This document shows, piece after piece, positions 44,926 to 56,729 of a stretch of DNA of 64,000 nucleotides (positions are counted from its first letter, which is position 1; each line of letters begins with the position of its first letter). A program made the position numbers and the translations under genes. The notes under the pieces are model-generated. The model was not told where the DNA came from, ran no database searches, and saw nothing but the letters and a program-made list of their open reading frames with translations. This stretch comes from Hyposmocoma kahamanoa (Eukaryota; Arthropoda; Insecta; Lepidoptera; Cosmopterigidae), in assembly GCF_003589595.1 (NCBI RefSeq), contig NW_020653945.1, positions 10,949,000 to 11,012,999 on the forward strand, in the 5' to 3' direction.

Positions 44926-47208
44926 CTATATTTTATATATTTTTTTGGCAGTGATGTAATTTCTGCTTTACGCGTTTAACCAACAATCTGCCTGTATAGA
45001 TGGGAATTATGATTTCCAGTAACCGTTAACCCGGTCGGATTCCCAATTAAAATTCAAACATAACATTTTTTGGAGATATAACGGTTACCAGACGATTAAT
45101 TAAGTAAGCATTAGCTCAAACAATTCGGGCCGAAGAATGTTTGCCTGACGCATAAGGTTGGCGGTGTGGGCACCACGATGGCGATGACAGCGCAGGAGCT
45201 CCACGGGCACGAATCGAATTTATTGCTTAAAAAACCTACGATCACTCCCTCTAGCTTTACAAATAAAAACCTAGGAGATTTTAGCGATGTTTAATATATC
45301 CTTACGTGATTCAATCTCAAGTTTTCCAATTCAAATATATATGATACGCACCCATTAGGCGATAGCGGCCGCCGGGCGATATATCACACACCCACTCTTT
45401 ATGGATTGCCATATATATAAAAAAAACGAAATGTAAGATTAATAGCCATCTCTAGAGACAGGAATCCTAGATTTCTCTAGATAAAATTAGTGAAATTTTT
45501 CAATTAATTGCAAAAATGCAGCTACCGACTATCTTATAATATATTGGTTACGCTTATGCAATAAGTAGCCGAACTTGTTTCATTTCAAATATCATCGGCT
45601 TATTATTTGTCCAACTACTGGGCACGAGTTCATTAGAATTGTCGATTTTTATACATGTATACACTACGTTTAGAACTACGTCTATTAAAATACAGAGTAG
45701 ACGTATATTAAATTTATATTTTAAATTTTGCCATTTTAATTTATTAAAATGTATATAAATAAAAATTGATTTCGATACTAGAAGACCAATTGTCAAAGAA
45801 GGAATAACGATGACAATAACGCAATTAGTAATCATTAGAATGGCATAACATTCTTGGCAAAATTTTACCTCACTTAACAATCTATCGATATAACTGCCGA
45901 TAACAACTACATGGCGATTTAAAATTTTATTAAAACTAGCAACCCTGCAAATGTAATTTTACTTCGTTTTAAAAAAAGACAGACTGTAGAAGTGTAATCG
46001 AAAGTCGGAATTCTGCGTATGTACCAAAGCGAAACACATCCGTGTAAGATCGTCTCAATTTAAGAATCGAAATTATTTTCGAGTCAATGTTTGTGCCTGT
46101 ATATAACCTTGAAAAATAAACAGTAACGAATGTACTCATATTAATGTAAGGTCGTTTATAATCTCGTTATATACGTTAGACGGAGATATTATATTATGTA
46201 AAAAGGCGTTATTGAGATCATTTTAATAAGCCCTAAGCAATTTTTTTTATAATATGCGCCGGAAGACGTACATCGTACGTACGTAACAAGAGTAATTGAA
46301 ATGTGCCGTGACACATTTTACTCCGGGGCTTAGAGAAATAAGCTTCACAAATAAATCGTGGGTTTTCTTGACGTTCTTTATAGCCTTTTAAGGTGTCCCC
46401 GTTTAAGATTTTTCCTTTTAAGATTCCTTACCACGTACACCTTAGATAGCTAGAAGTAAATCCGATACTTTTATTTAAGAAATACAATAAAATTGCAATT
46501 CGACAAGTTTATATCGTAACATTCAAACTACGTTCAAAGTCCAGCAAATTGGCTGACACCAACACTGCCGCCATTTGATGAAATATGCCTAAACCAAACA
46601 TCCTGAAAGGAATCTTGTTCTTTACAATGCAAAAGTGCTTTTTAAATTTATATAGTTAGTTATATATACTTAGTTGATAAATAAGGTATAGATATATAAA
46701 TAGTAGAGCGGATAGTTACCCGCTATATCCGCCGGTGAGCCATTTTTAGAATTATACAAACTGTATATATTGATAACAAAAATTGTACCTTAGGTCATTG
46801 CAGTAGAACAAATTCAGTACTTTGTAATGTGTGGCTCAATGTATTCATAGTAACAAATACCTTTAGCAAATTCAGACTTTCTTTACAATCTGTATTTAAG
46901 ACGATAAAGCAAATGTTCCGCAACTCGGTTAGAAGCATGTTCCATCAACGCGAGGGATTATTTTATATTATGTTGAAAATATACAGAGATAACATAAAAC
47001 CACACTAATCCTGGATCTGACTTTTCAATTAAATACAAAATGTTCTTTTAAATTTTTCAACTAAAGATAAAATACTCGTGACTGAAAAACTTAGTGTTTT
47101 TTTTATGGCGCCGCGTTTTATAGAGATATGTATGAACTTTGTTTCTTTTATACGGAAATTCGAGAAACACTGTAATGAGTATAAGTTGCAGTAGTAAATT
47201 ACAAGTTA
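44926..47208. other. Sequence without recognisable gene
   Basis: The - strand frame 45554-45880 (108 codons, TTG first) has two hydrophobic segments (CVIVIVIPSLTIGLLV and LLCILIDVVLNVVYTC) and could be a fragment of a membrane protein, but no family is recognised and no splice-bounded structure is clear. The rest has nothing I can name. Confidence 0.35.
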
Positions 47209-47538
47209 TAGCAGACCTTGTGAAAGAGTTAGTCCAGGGAAGTACTGCCACCTTACTTATTTCAGCTGCCAAGAGGTAATGTGAGCATTACTGCGTTCCA
47301 CTTTTGCATAGTAAGGGTTGTAAAATTACAAGCACATGGGACTTGTCAATTGCAACTGTTATGGACAGGCGTGTTGCTTGCCATCAGCCGCACGACTTGT
47401 TCGTCCTGTCAGTTGATAATATAAAAAAACTTAGGTCTCAAGGTGACAGGCGCAGTGGCAGTGTCCCTCAGGTCTTTACGTTTCGCTTACACCTAACGTC
47501 ACAGGACTAGCTCTTCCCATCACTTGGTATCATAAAAA
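47209..47538 (+). repeat. R1 dispersed repeat, split and partly duplicated
   Basis: A full-length path with a central deletion ends at GATAATATAAAAAAAC (47429). It is followed at once by a second piece that starts in the centre (GTCTCAAGGTGACAGGCGCA) and has its own 3' end, TTGGTATCATAAAAAAG (47538). This looks like one copy inserted at the tail of another. Confidence 0.75.
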
Positions 47539-47639
47539 AGTAGTACCACGCAGTCTTCTTCTCTCTTGTTTCTTCTTTAGATGCAATTCAATCGCTAATG
47601 CCATTACTCTGGGTATGAAATTTTTTTTCCGACACCTGT

Positions 47640-48373
47640 GTCGTTAAATTTGAAATAAAAAGTTAAAAGATATTGCTGCTTTGTTTTGGCATCGTAACTA
47701 TAAATCCATGTTCCGCAACCTGTTACTGTGTCCCACACCAAATTTGACGCCCTTTCGTTGAATCTGGTAAGCATGGTATTTATTGCACCAAGTGACGCGA
47801 TCCGTTTTTTGAGCCTCAGTCATACTGTGTGGGATCCACCGAGAGCACAGCTTTTTCACACCCAAATGCTTGTGTAGTATTGATTGTATTTGACTCACTC
47901 CTATGCCTAAAGATGCCCGAATGTCATGGTATGTCACATGCCTGTCTGTTTTAATCATACGACGCACAGCATCGATGTTTTTGTTGTTTACTGCAGTGGA
48001 CAGGTGACCATCACGAAATTCGTCACTGAGATTCACACGACCGCGTCTGAATTCTGCAAACCAGCTATAAATAGTCGTTTTGCTTGGTGCTTCATCGCCA
48101 AAAGCAACTTGAAGCCGAGCGAAGCTCCGCTTAGCTGTTACATTACACTTAAAGTCGTAGAAAATCATACCACGCAAATTTTCACGAGTTAAAATCCATG
48201 GTGATGTAGACAACCAATTTCTAAAATGACGCCACAATGTAAAAACAAGTGACAGTCAGATGAGACAAACTGTATTCTACAGCCAAAGAGTTCCATTTTC
48301 AATTGTTGTAATTACTTTTTAAATATTGTTTATGTAAAAGTGGCCAGTTCCGGAAAGTTACAGTGCGCCCTAT
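47640..48373 (-). pseudogene. Mariner transposon, 5' half
   Basis: On the - strand the terminal repeat (AGGGCGCACTGTAACTTTCC, then GGAACTGG) begins near 48373. A transposase N-terminal part follows: RENLRGMIFYDFKCNVTAKR, GDEAPSKTTIYSWFAEFRRG, NLSDEFRDGHLSTAVNNKN, a second HTH with HVTYHDIRASLGIGVSQIQS, and LHKHLGVKKLCSRWIPHSMT. After a frameshift VTGCGTWIYSYDAKTKQQY corresponds to the motif normally reading G-D-E-T-W, so the first catalytic Asp is lost. The element ends shortly after; the remaining catalytic half and the other terminal repeat are absent. Confidence 0.85.
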
Positions 48374-48799
48374 GTATTTCTCTGTAAACATTTTACCCAA
48401 TGGAAACTTTCAAAACATTATTATGATCGATATTTTAGTTTCGAGAAATGTGGAGGTGAATGCAAATGATAATATAATCACCCAGGTGAAAGCTCGCCAC
48501 AGGTGTTATAGTGCTCACTTATTTGTATGAAAATGTTTACCCTTAATGAAGTCGAGTCCAAGAATTCTCAACGTTTAAAAAGAGACAAAAAAAATGGTAT
48601 TATCATTTGGTACAAAAATATTCCAAGTGAAATTCATGCGACCTTGTATAATATAAGATGTTGATACTCAAAATTAGCTAATCAGGAGGTTTAAAACTAC
48701 AGTGACACAAAAACTTTGTACAGCTTCTACGTACTTGGATGACAAAAATCCAAGGTACTGAACCGTCTAACTCTTACAAGCTGTCTCGACTTACAATTT
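48374..48799. other. Sequence without recognisable gene
   Basis: Nothing supported. Confidence 0.4.
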
Positions 48800-48972
48800 T
48801 TTCAATAAATATTGTAAATATGTACAAATGTTTATTTACGAAGAAAGTTTCTTGCTTATTCTTCTCAAGGGAATCTGCCTTACGAATGAGAAGTAAGTAA
48901 AGTTTAATCAATATGACGATTTCAACTGTGATTTACTTACCTATGAAATAAAGATTATTTGACTTTAACATT
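48800..48972 (+). repeat. Non-LTR retrotransposon 3'-end fragment, copy 2
   Basis: Contains TTTCTTGCTTATTCTTCTC, AAGGGAATCTGCCTTACGAA, AAGTTTAATCAATATGACG and the tail GAAATAAAGATTATTTGACT. It is related to 19072-19262. Confidence 0.65.
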
Positions 48973-49073
48973 CACTTAAAATGTTATTTTTACTGGACTA
49001 TTTCGACTCTACTTTTCTACCCTTCAAACCTTAATTTTCTTTCTTCTGATACAAAGTTTTAACGCAATTACCT

Positions 49074-49964
49074 TATACAGGGTGGAAATTTGTAATGCCA
49101 CCTGGAGGGAAAGTACTCTAAATACTGGAGATAGAAATTTTTACTTAAAGGAAACATTCCTATATTTTTTAAAAGAAATGAAACTGCAGTCATAGATTTT
49201 CGAAAATTACTAGCAACACGCGGGAATCGAACCCGCTTTAATCTGAAAAAAATTCACCCTGCACTTTTGTTGCATTGATCGATAGGGTTAATTATAAGAA
49301 TATAATCTCTCTCACAAAATTGGTTAATTAAATGAAAAAGAACCATGAAATCTTAACGTATTTTAACAAAACGAAAAAAATGGTAATCTAACTAATTAGT
49401 TACTCGAAATGAGCTCCATCAAACACCCATATCCCCACAAAAAAGTCTAAAGGGGTGAGATCTGGTGATCTCGCATTTATCTTAAATCCTATGCGAGTGT
49501 AAACGAGTTGAAGGCTGAGGTTCAGAATACGATTTTTAATACAATTCATCACAACACGTTATTAAAAGTTACTCAAAATGAATTCGTTAAAAGATTAAAT
49601 TTGTGTATCCAAGAAAATGGAGCTCATTTCGAGCAACTAATTAGTTAGATTAGCATTTTTTTCGTTTTATTAAAATACGTCAAGATTTCATGGTTTTTTT
49701 TTGCATTTAATTAACCAATTTTGTGAGAGAGATTTTATTCTTATAATCAACCCTATCGATCGATGCAATAAACGTGCAGGGTGCATTTTTTTCAGATTAA
49801 AGCGGGTTCGATTCCCGCGTGTTGCTAGAAATTTTCGAAAATCTATAAATGCAGTTTTATTTCTTTTAAAAAATAAAGGAATGTTTCCATTAAGTAAAAA
49901 TTTGTTTCTCCAGTATTTAGAGTACTTTCCCTCCAGGTGGCATTACAAATTTCCACCCGGTATA
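49074..49964. mobile_element. Fold-back element with 347-bp inverted arms and a tRNA-like T-arm
   Basis: The left arm 49074-49420 (TATACAGGGTGGAAATTTGT onward) and the right arm 49617-49964 (ending AAATTTCCACCCGGTATA) are near-identical inverted copies around a 196-bp centre. Each arm contains AGCGGGTTCGATTCCCGC, a stem of seven pairs closing a tRNA T-loop-like TTCGATT, preceded by AGATTAA and followed by GTGTTGCT. No protein frame is shared between arms. The TATACAGGGTG-type end is common among insect DNA transposons. I think it is a non-autonomous DNA element; the superfamily is undetermined. Confidence 0.85.
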
Positions 49965-52900
49965 CATATACAAACATAATATAAAGGATGAATAGAATTT
50001 CAATTTGTAATTTGCTGACGTGCTTACGATCTTCGACAGGAGGTCAGGCTATAGGGTTAAATCACCCTTCAAATTGAACGCTATTTACTTTCCCTCGTAA
50101 AGATAATGAGAAAGCGTTGCGCAAAATTGTATAGATGCTCCATCTGGATGTAGGCCATCGGTGATTTATTCCTAACACCACAATCAATAAGGGTTCAGTG
50201 AAATTACCATTCCTTGTATAGCATAAAACCACAGTAGAAATATATCAATGTGATAACTTCTTACTTTGTAAAATGTAAACATGTAATTATGGTAGTACAA
50301 ACTGCGAAATTTAATCATATTCGTAATGGGCACTACAAGGTAGGTCACCAATTCACTGCTGATCACTATTTATTTATCCTCAAAACAAGAATTTTTTTTT
50401 ATGAAAAACATTTTACAATTAGCAGCTGATGGTCATGATTGCACTACCGGACAAAAGGCGAGCTGAAGGCTCTTAACCCGTTTCAAAATATAAGCAGCTT
50501 GCTGTAGCAGTATATCTGCGCTAGCACATGCTTAACTAAGGGGCTCTTCGTCCCCGCCGGCGAGGACGGTCACTTTGTCTGGAGTGTCTTGCGGTATGAT
50601 TGGCCTGTAGCGTGGCAAAAGTGATAGGATCATCGGAGTCGTTAAGGACTTCCATGTGTGTTCCCTAAGGGGGACTTGATTGGAAGACTCTAATTCCGCA
50701 AGCCTTGTATCGGTATCGTGTGAGCAAACCGCTAACTCGTCTCTGGATACAAGTAATGCCATCCATTGTCGACGCTCTGTAAATTCCTTGAACAATACTG
50801 CTTCGTTCCTTTCAACGCTCGCGTATCATCGTAATATATATTCGTTTCATAACTTCACTGAAAACATAAGATTTTCGAATCAATCTAAAGGTACGTCTGA
50901 AAGGTGCAATCATGACACAGAAATTGACACTGTGTATATTTCTACAAATGTTTTTATTTGGCCAAGGATGGTGTACTGACATGTCTCGTGTAGTCTGTCT
51001 TGGGACAAGGTAATAAATCGCGTAACAGGCAGGTTAATTAGACGATTCCTCTGAATGGCACCGCGGAATGGGCCGCCGACGCAAATGGCTTGAGTCGAAG
51101 CCTGCTCTCCAAATAAATCGTGAAGAAAATAACAAAGCTGTATAAAGAGTTACAACGAATTAATTTGCTTCTAAATGTAGCGATTAGTTTTAGTAGAACT
51201 GTTTTGTCAGATTATTTCATTAAATTTTTCATCCTTTTTATTATTAACGAAATTTATAGTCTTGCTAATGTTCGGAAATAATAATATTCGGAAAAGCTAA
51301 TAAAAAATATCTTCTGTGCGAGAGAGTGCCGCAATAACTTTCCTGAACTTATTCCACAATCGTTTGTTTGTTACTGAAATATATGTCCAAACGAAATTAG
51401 AGAAGATATTTTTTAAGTTTACGATGGAAGTTTTGAAAGGAAGCCGGTATAGAAATTAGTGCTGCAGAGGAACGGGCGCAGGCGGCACACACTTTGCATG
51501 CAAATGTATTTAACTCCACAATACATTTTGCTATTTGCATTCGAGCTAATTGCTTTTCCTTTCGACGCCGGCTGAATAAACGACCGCCGACTACTTTGTG
51601 CTTAAGACATCTTATCGACATTGAATTGACTTTGCAATATTGCCGATGCTAGCCTTTTCATATAGACGTCGCGTGTGTTTATGAGCTTAGTTTACCATAA
51701 TTATTATAGTTGTATTGTTGAAAATGGTGATTGTGACTGAATGACAGAGCAAAACAAGAAACCTACCAATATTTGTATTATTTACGCAACTCACCCTGCT
51801 TAATGTCTCAAGTTATTTTATGTTCTGTGAGTAGAATGGAGGTCCTGAAAGGATGCTAATGTAATCAATTACTTATAGGGTACGGATTTGCATGGTTTGT
51901 TAGGGATTCAGTAAACTTTACAAACCTTATTACACCTAACAGTTATCAATGTAAATTTTTGCTTATCTTCTCCTGAAGGCGTTTGTCTTTTCCACTCAAT
52001 TAAGCTTGAATTTATTAGCAATTTATTTTCTAAGATTTTAACAAAGGAAGACATAAATTAAGGCGATTCCTGAGCACGCAATGACGTTGCACCTCACCTA
52101 GATATTAATATATAATTGGCCGAAGTTCGCAAAAGTTAAATGGAGACAATTAAAGTTGTATTATGCCGGGTAGATTGTGTTGAGAAGTGATGGGTCTTTG
52201 AAACAACATGCGTTATTCATAGTGAACTATGTTGGTAGTTGGTGGGTCGTCCTTTTAGGGGCTTATTCCAACTCCACTCCAAAATTAGAACGGCAGGGTG
52301 ACACTAATTAAGATTTAATGTAGATTACTTGGTAAGTTACGAGTTCAAACACGGCATAACTTAGACAGACGTCGGTGCGAAATACTGGTAACTACCCGAA
52401 ACTCAGTCCAACTGAAGCGACAAGATTGTCTCACAGGACCAACGAACAGTAGTGTTGGTTTCCATAGCGCTACAATAACTCACATTATTTCGGTGTCAAG
52501 AAACAAAGGCGGGTCGTAAAACAAAGCGTGCCTTTTGTTCTTATATTAAGCGGTCGAAGTACGTCACTTCAACCTGCCACGACGACATGCCGACTATGTC
52601 AAGGAATTGAAATGATGGAATGACTGAATAAAACCGATTACGATTCCCGTGTCCCATTATGCCGACATGCTCGTCTGCTATTATTTGTTCCTCCATTTCT
52701 GGAGACGAGGCGCATAATAGAATAAATTGCTCGAATTTCATCACATTTTACGTTGCTTCGACGTTCGTCTGAGCCAGAAAGTATTACCATAACGTGTGGA
52801 TGCGCAAGTTTTGTCCTCTGTGGAAAGTTGAAATGGTAAAAAGATTAAGAGATATGTACGTCTCTACCCTCAGTGACTTCATTATTACAATACGTACTTA

Positions 52901-53335
52901 TACCTAAAATGAAAATAGGTAACTCAGAGAATTAATAGGAATGTCTTATAATATAATAATAATAATAATAATAATAATAAAATAAATATCAAATAATAAT
53001 AATAATAAATTCATTTGTGAAAATACAGGTTATATAGAAGCTGACATGCACAAAATAAGCATAGTTTCACTGAGTGCGGCCAACATTAGGCGTACAAATA
53101 TTGAATGTATATTATACATTCACTTACATGCACTTCGACAGTCTAAACCAGGTGTTAACATGTTTCTTTTTCGATAACTTTACATGGGCGTGTACATATG
53201 TATTTGGTAAGCCCGCGGTGATTGTTACATGGGTCAATTTTAATGGTAACTACGAGTAGATGTTCAAATAAACATAACAACATGAATAACGTCAAAATAA
53301 ATATACAAATGTCAAAAATTAGACAACGAATTTAG
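49965..53335. other. Low-repeat region, possible upstream regulatory DNA
   Basis: No repeat family recognised apart from an AAT microsatellite (52951-52981). Base composition is more balanced than in the left half, with GC-richer patches at 50540-50600, 51460-51600 and 52370-52740. Short frames such as 52541-52744 (-) have no recognisable motif. Fewer repeats over several kilobases fits sequence under some constraint. Confidence 0.35.
52951..52981 (+). repeat. AAT microsatellite
   Basis: About ten consecutive AAT/ATA units, followed shortly by a second short run at 52995-53008. Confidence 0.9.
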
Positions 53336-53425
53336 GGATTTCTTCTTCTTCTTCTTCTTCTTCCGGTCCTTATCCCACGCTAGGTGGGGTCGGCATAACA
53401 TGTATTTTTCATCCACTCTCCCCTA
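53336..53425 (-). repeat. Short retroelement 3' fragment with GAA tail
   Basis: On the - strand a conserved stretch (GGGGAGAGTGGATGAAAA, then GCCGACCCCACCTAGCGTGG) ends in a (GAA)n tail. This arrangement is frequently seen at retroelement 3' ends in moths. It is too short to classify. Confidence 0.5.
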
Positions 53426-53967
53426 ACAAATTTAGGGATTTATCATCTAAAAATTCGGATACTGTTTAGTACATTTTATTAATCAAATAACTTGTTTAAT
53501 TGTATTTTAAATATCATAAGGTTTTTCTCAGGCCTTAGTTCTTTCGGTAAATTATTATAATGTTTTGGCGCCATTACGGAAATACTTTTCTACATAAAGG
53601 TAGTTTTACGGGTTTTTAAACCAAATTTATCATAACATCTTGGTTTCAGAATTCGCGTGAACAAGTGTGGATGCATAGAGGCATACACGGCCGTATCGTA
53701 GATATAATATGAAGGAACAGTTAGTAATATCAAACCTCGTGCAGGTTAAAAATATTCATTTGATTTAACTGATACGTATATGACGTCAAATTAAATAGCT
53801 ATCGTAACTGGTATTATAAATAAAATTACAAACTAGAAGAAAACAGTAACAAAATGAACAAAAACTAAACAAATTAACTCCCAAGCATCAAGTAAACACA
53901 AGAATTTGATGATTCGTTAGCATTTTGATAATTCAGTGGCATTTTAATGATTCAAACGCTAATTTAG
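53426..53967. other. AT-rich sequence without recognisable gene
   Basis: Nothing supported. Confidence 0.4.
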
Positions 53968-54245
53968 TTTTTTTTTATAATACTAAGGACGAGACGAACA
54001 AGTGTGCGCGTGTGTGCTTGGTGATAATCGACACGCCTGTTCATAGCAGTTGCAGTGCCACTCAGAGCTTTAAATTGCAAAGATTTGAGGGGCACTGCCA
54101 ATAGTAGTAGTAGGTAGGTAGGTAGTAGGTAGTGCCCCACAGATCTTTGCGATTTAAAGCTCAGAGTGGCACTACAACTGTTATAGACAGGCGTGTATTA
54201 TCCGCCTACCACACTCACTTTCTTTGTAGAGATTTTATAATATGA
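53968..54245. repeat. Two R1 fragments joined head to head
   Basis: 53968-54101 is an inverted R1 3' part and 54131-54245 a + strand R1 3' part. They meet at the same internal block (GGCACTGCC / GTGCCCC) with a spacer of AGTAGTAGTAGGTAGGTAGG repeats. The pair makes a palindrome of about 280 bp. Confidence 0.8.
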
Positions 54246-54938
54246 TAAGCATTTGATAATATATATACATACATTTATATGCTTTAAGTAAGACATTATC
54301 TGTGTAAAGAATGGCAAGCTTAAGATTACGTTGGGAACAATTTATCACGGGATTAATAGTATTGTACCTTGACTGACTCAAGATCTTTGTGGTGGAATTT
54401 TGAAACGTACCATATTCTATAAAGTACCTACGCATAGGTATACCGCTACCGATCACAAATAGACGTCGAAAATGCCCTTATCTACAGACTGTTGACTCTA
54501 ACTCAAGTTATCTAGGTAGAGGAAACGAACCTGCGCAAATATGAGTTAAGATTGGTATTGATTTACCTTTTTTTTTTCTTAGCCCGTGTCGTAAACCAAT
54601 CAACCACGGTGCTATTTAAGTAACTATGACAAAATAAATAAATTTCCACGCCCTATATTTTCTTGATTTCAATGTATAAATAAAGTCTCTGAAATCTCTA
54701 TTATACAAAAAGTAATATTCTCGATATCAATAGAGATGCTCAGTCGAAAGAATGTGAAGTCTCTTTTCATTACACGTTTCGTTTTTATCGATTGTATTAA
54801 AAACATTCGTTCGTCTCTCGAAACAGCAAGAAGTGGAACGGGCTGCATCCTTGAATTTTTTTGCGCTATGGCATAGGGTTTCATCAACATTTGGCCATAT
54901 CTCTCCCGTTTCCATACGACTTTGCGTCCGACACTGTT
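54246..54938. other. Sequence without recognisable gene
   Basis: Nothing supported. Confidence 0.4.
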
Positions 54939-55211
54939 AGTAACAGTAGATTTCCTTGCGAAAGAGTTCGTCCAGGGAAGTAGGTAGTGCCACCTTACCT
55001 ATTTCCGCCGCCGTATTGGAAGGGTTAAGGATGCTGGTGAAATTACAGGCACTTGGGATGGGACTTATCAATATATGTCTCAGGGTGACGGGAGGATCAG
55101 ACTTTTTATAATTTTTAAGCTCTGCGTGGCACTGCAACTATTATGGATAGGCGTGCCGCTTATCACCAGGCGCACGACAACTTCGTCTTGTCACTTGTTA
55201 TTATAAAAAAA
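54939..55211 (+). repeat. R1 dispersed repeat, near full length
   Basis: AGTAACAGTAGATTTCCTTGC to CTTGTTATTATAAAAAAAG, with part of the CAGATCTTTGCG centre altered. A GTAGGTAGT insertion sits in the 5' part. Confidence 0.85.
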
Positions 55212-56433
55212 GAACGTCCCGATCTGTACTGCCTCCGGCCACTCGTAGAATGTCGAGCGCTCCAAGTCGCTCTAAGTCCATATTGAAATTCTGAGAATAA
55301 CAAAAACCATTTGCTATCAACATTCCCATGGTTTTTCAGATTTCTCACTTCAGCATTGAAGTTTTCTGTTACGCACGTGAGTTGTTCCCTGTTTATTTAC
55401 GATGTTTGGAGACTTTAAATCTCCCATTTGTAGATTTGCAAAAACGAATTTAGACCACTTTTCGCTGAAATGGCGAACTCATAACGTCATTGCGGCATTC
55501 TCTAGCCTCCCCCGCAGTCAACAAAGTTACTCTTCTTACATATCAAAGAAACCGAGCTCTCGAGTACCTGTAGTGTGGTTAATTTAATTATGCTGCCTTT
55601 ATCCGTCGCTGTCAGTCGCCCTTCGAGTAAGCAGTTACCGCAGAGTTGCGGTCGCCGGTAGTAGACGCCGTTAAAGACCTGGCATCAACAGTAAATGCTC
55701 CTGTAGTTTCGTTGGACATAACCGGCTCGTAAATATACATTTTTACGACACCAGCCCGTCCTCTAGTTTGGCGCTCACCGCATATAAAAAATAGGCCACT
55801 CCAAAATATTGCTTTAATTCACGTGAGCAGAAGAAACTAATTATGATTCCCCTTTGAAGACGGAGCTATTGAAAAGCTGTATAAATGTAATTTTCAGCTA
55901 CGACGTACAATGCGGCTCAATATTACATTGTCATCGTGAAATGACAAGGAGTCTCATTCATTTACAATTCTAACGGCGTAAGAATTACAACGGTTCGTAA
56001 ATGAAATGGCATCGCAAATACCCAATACATATCTTTGCTAATGGTTATGTCATTCATTGGTAATATCGGTATCGAATTCTTTTTATGAGGGACCTCCCGG
56101 CGAGCGCCTGTTGGGACGCGGCAAGATTGAACATTAAGATAGGGGCTACTGAAATTAAATCCAATGGGATTCCTGGAATGTCGAACTCTGTAGTGAACTT
56201 GTAATGGATATTTTTCACTGCAGACAAAATGTACTTCTACGATGGAATTTACATTAGCATCATTGAATGTTATTCAGGTGTAAATATCTATTTACATTAT
56301 AATCCATAACATAATTCTTACTTTTGCCACTAAATAAACCCGCGGTCAACGATGGGATTTAGTAATATAGCTAATGGAGGAATACTATTGTATTTCGGCT
56401 TATATGTTGGGGTTTAAAAAAGGAATGCGTTGC
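55212..56433. other. Low-repeat region
   Basis: Includes a GC-richer patch at 55590-55690. No gene supported. Confidence 0.4.
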
Positions 56434-56729
56434 TTTTTAACTGACTTACAAAAAAGGAAGAGGTTGTTAACTTCATTGCATTTTATTGTATTTATATTGC
56501 GCGATTTGTGAACCGATTTTTATGATCCTCATATTACATTTTATTGGAAAGAGGGTACCTCAAAGTTAGTCCCATTTAAATTTAAAGAAAATATTCCACC
56601 CTTAAGGGTGGCAAACTAGGGGATGAATCCGGTCTCGCGCACTTTCCGGAAACCAATTGTTAACTCTTTAGTTTCAGTTTGTGTACATACAAAAAAATAA
56701 AAGCAGTTTGAAGTCGGTTCCTTTTTTTT
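56434..56729 (+). repeat. R4 repeat, copy with mirrored ends
   Basis: Begins TTTTTAACTGACTTACAAAA and ends TTTGAAGTCGGTTCC, an inverted version of the start, so the element has short terminal inverted repeats. The interior matches 10705-10960 (GTGAACCGATTTTTATGATC and CAAACTAGGGGATGAATCCGG). Confidence 0.7.

Noticed and set aside
45554..45880. Hydrophobic - strand frame as a chemoreceptor fragment
   Set aside because: Two hydrophobic segments alone are not enough; no chemoreceptor signature motif was found.
49701..49979. Open frame in the right arm of the fold-back element
   Set aside because: There is no domain, and its mirror in the left arm is interrupted; probably non-coding transposon sequence.
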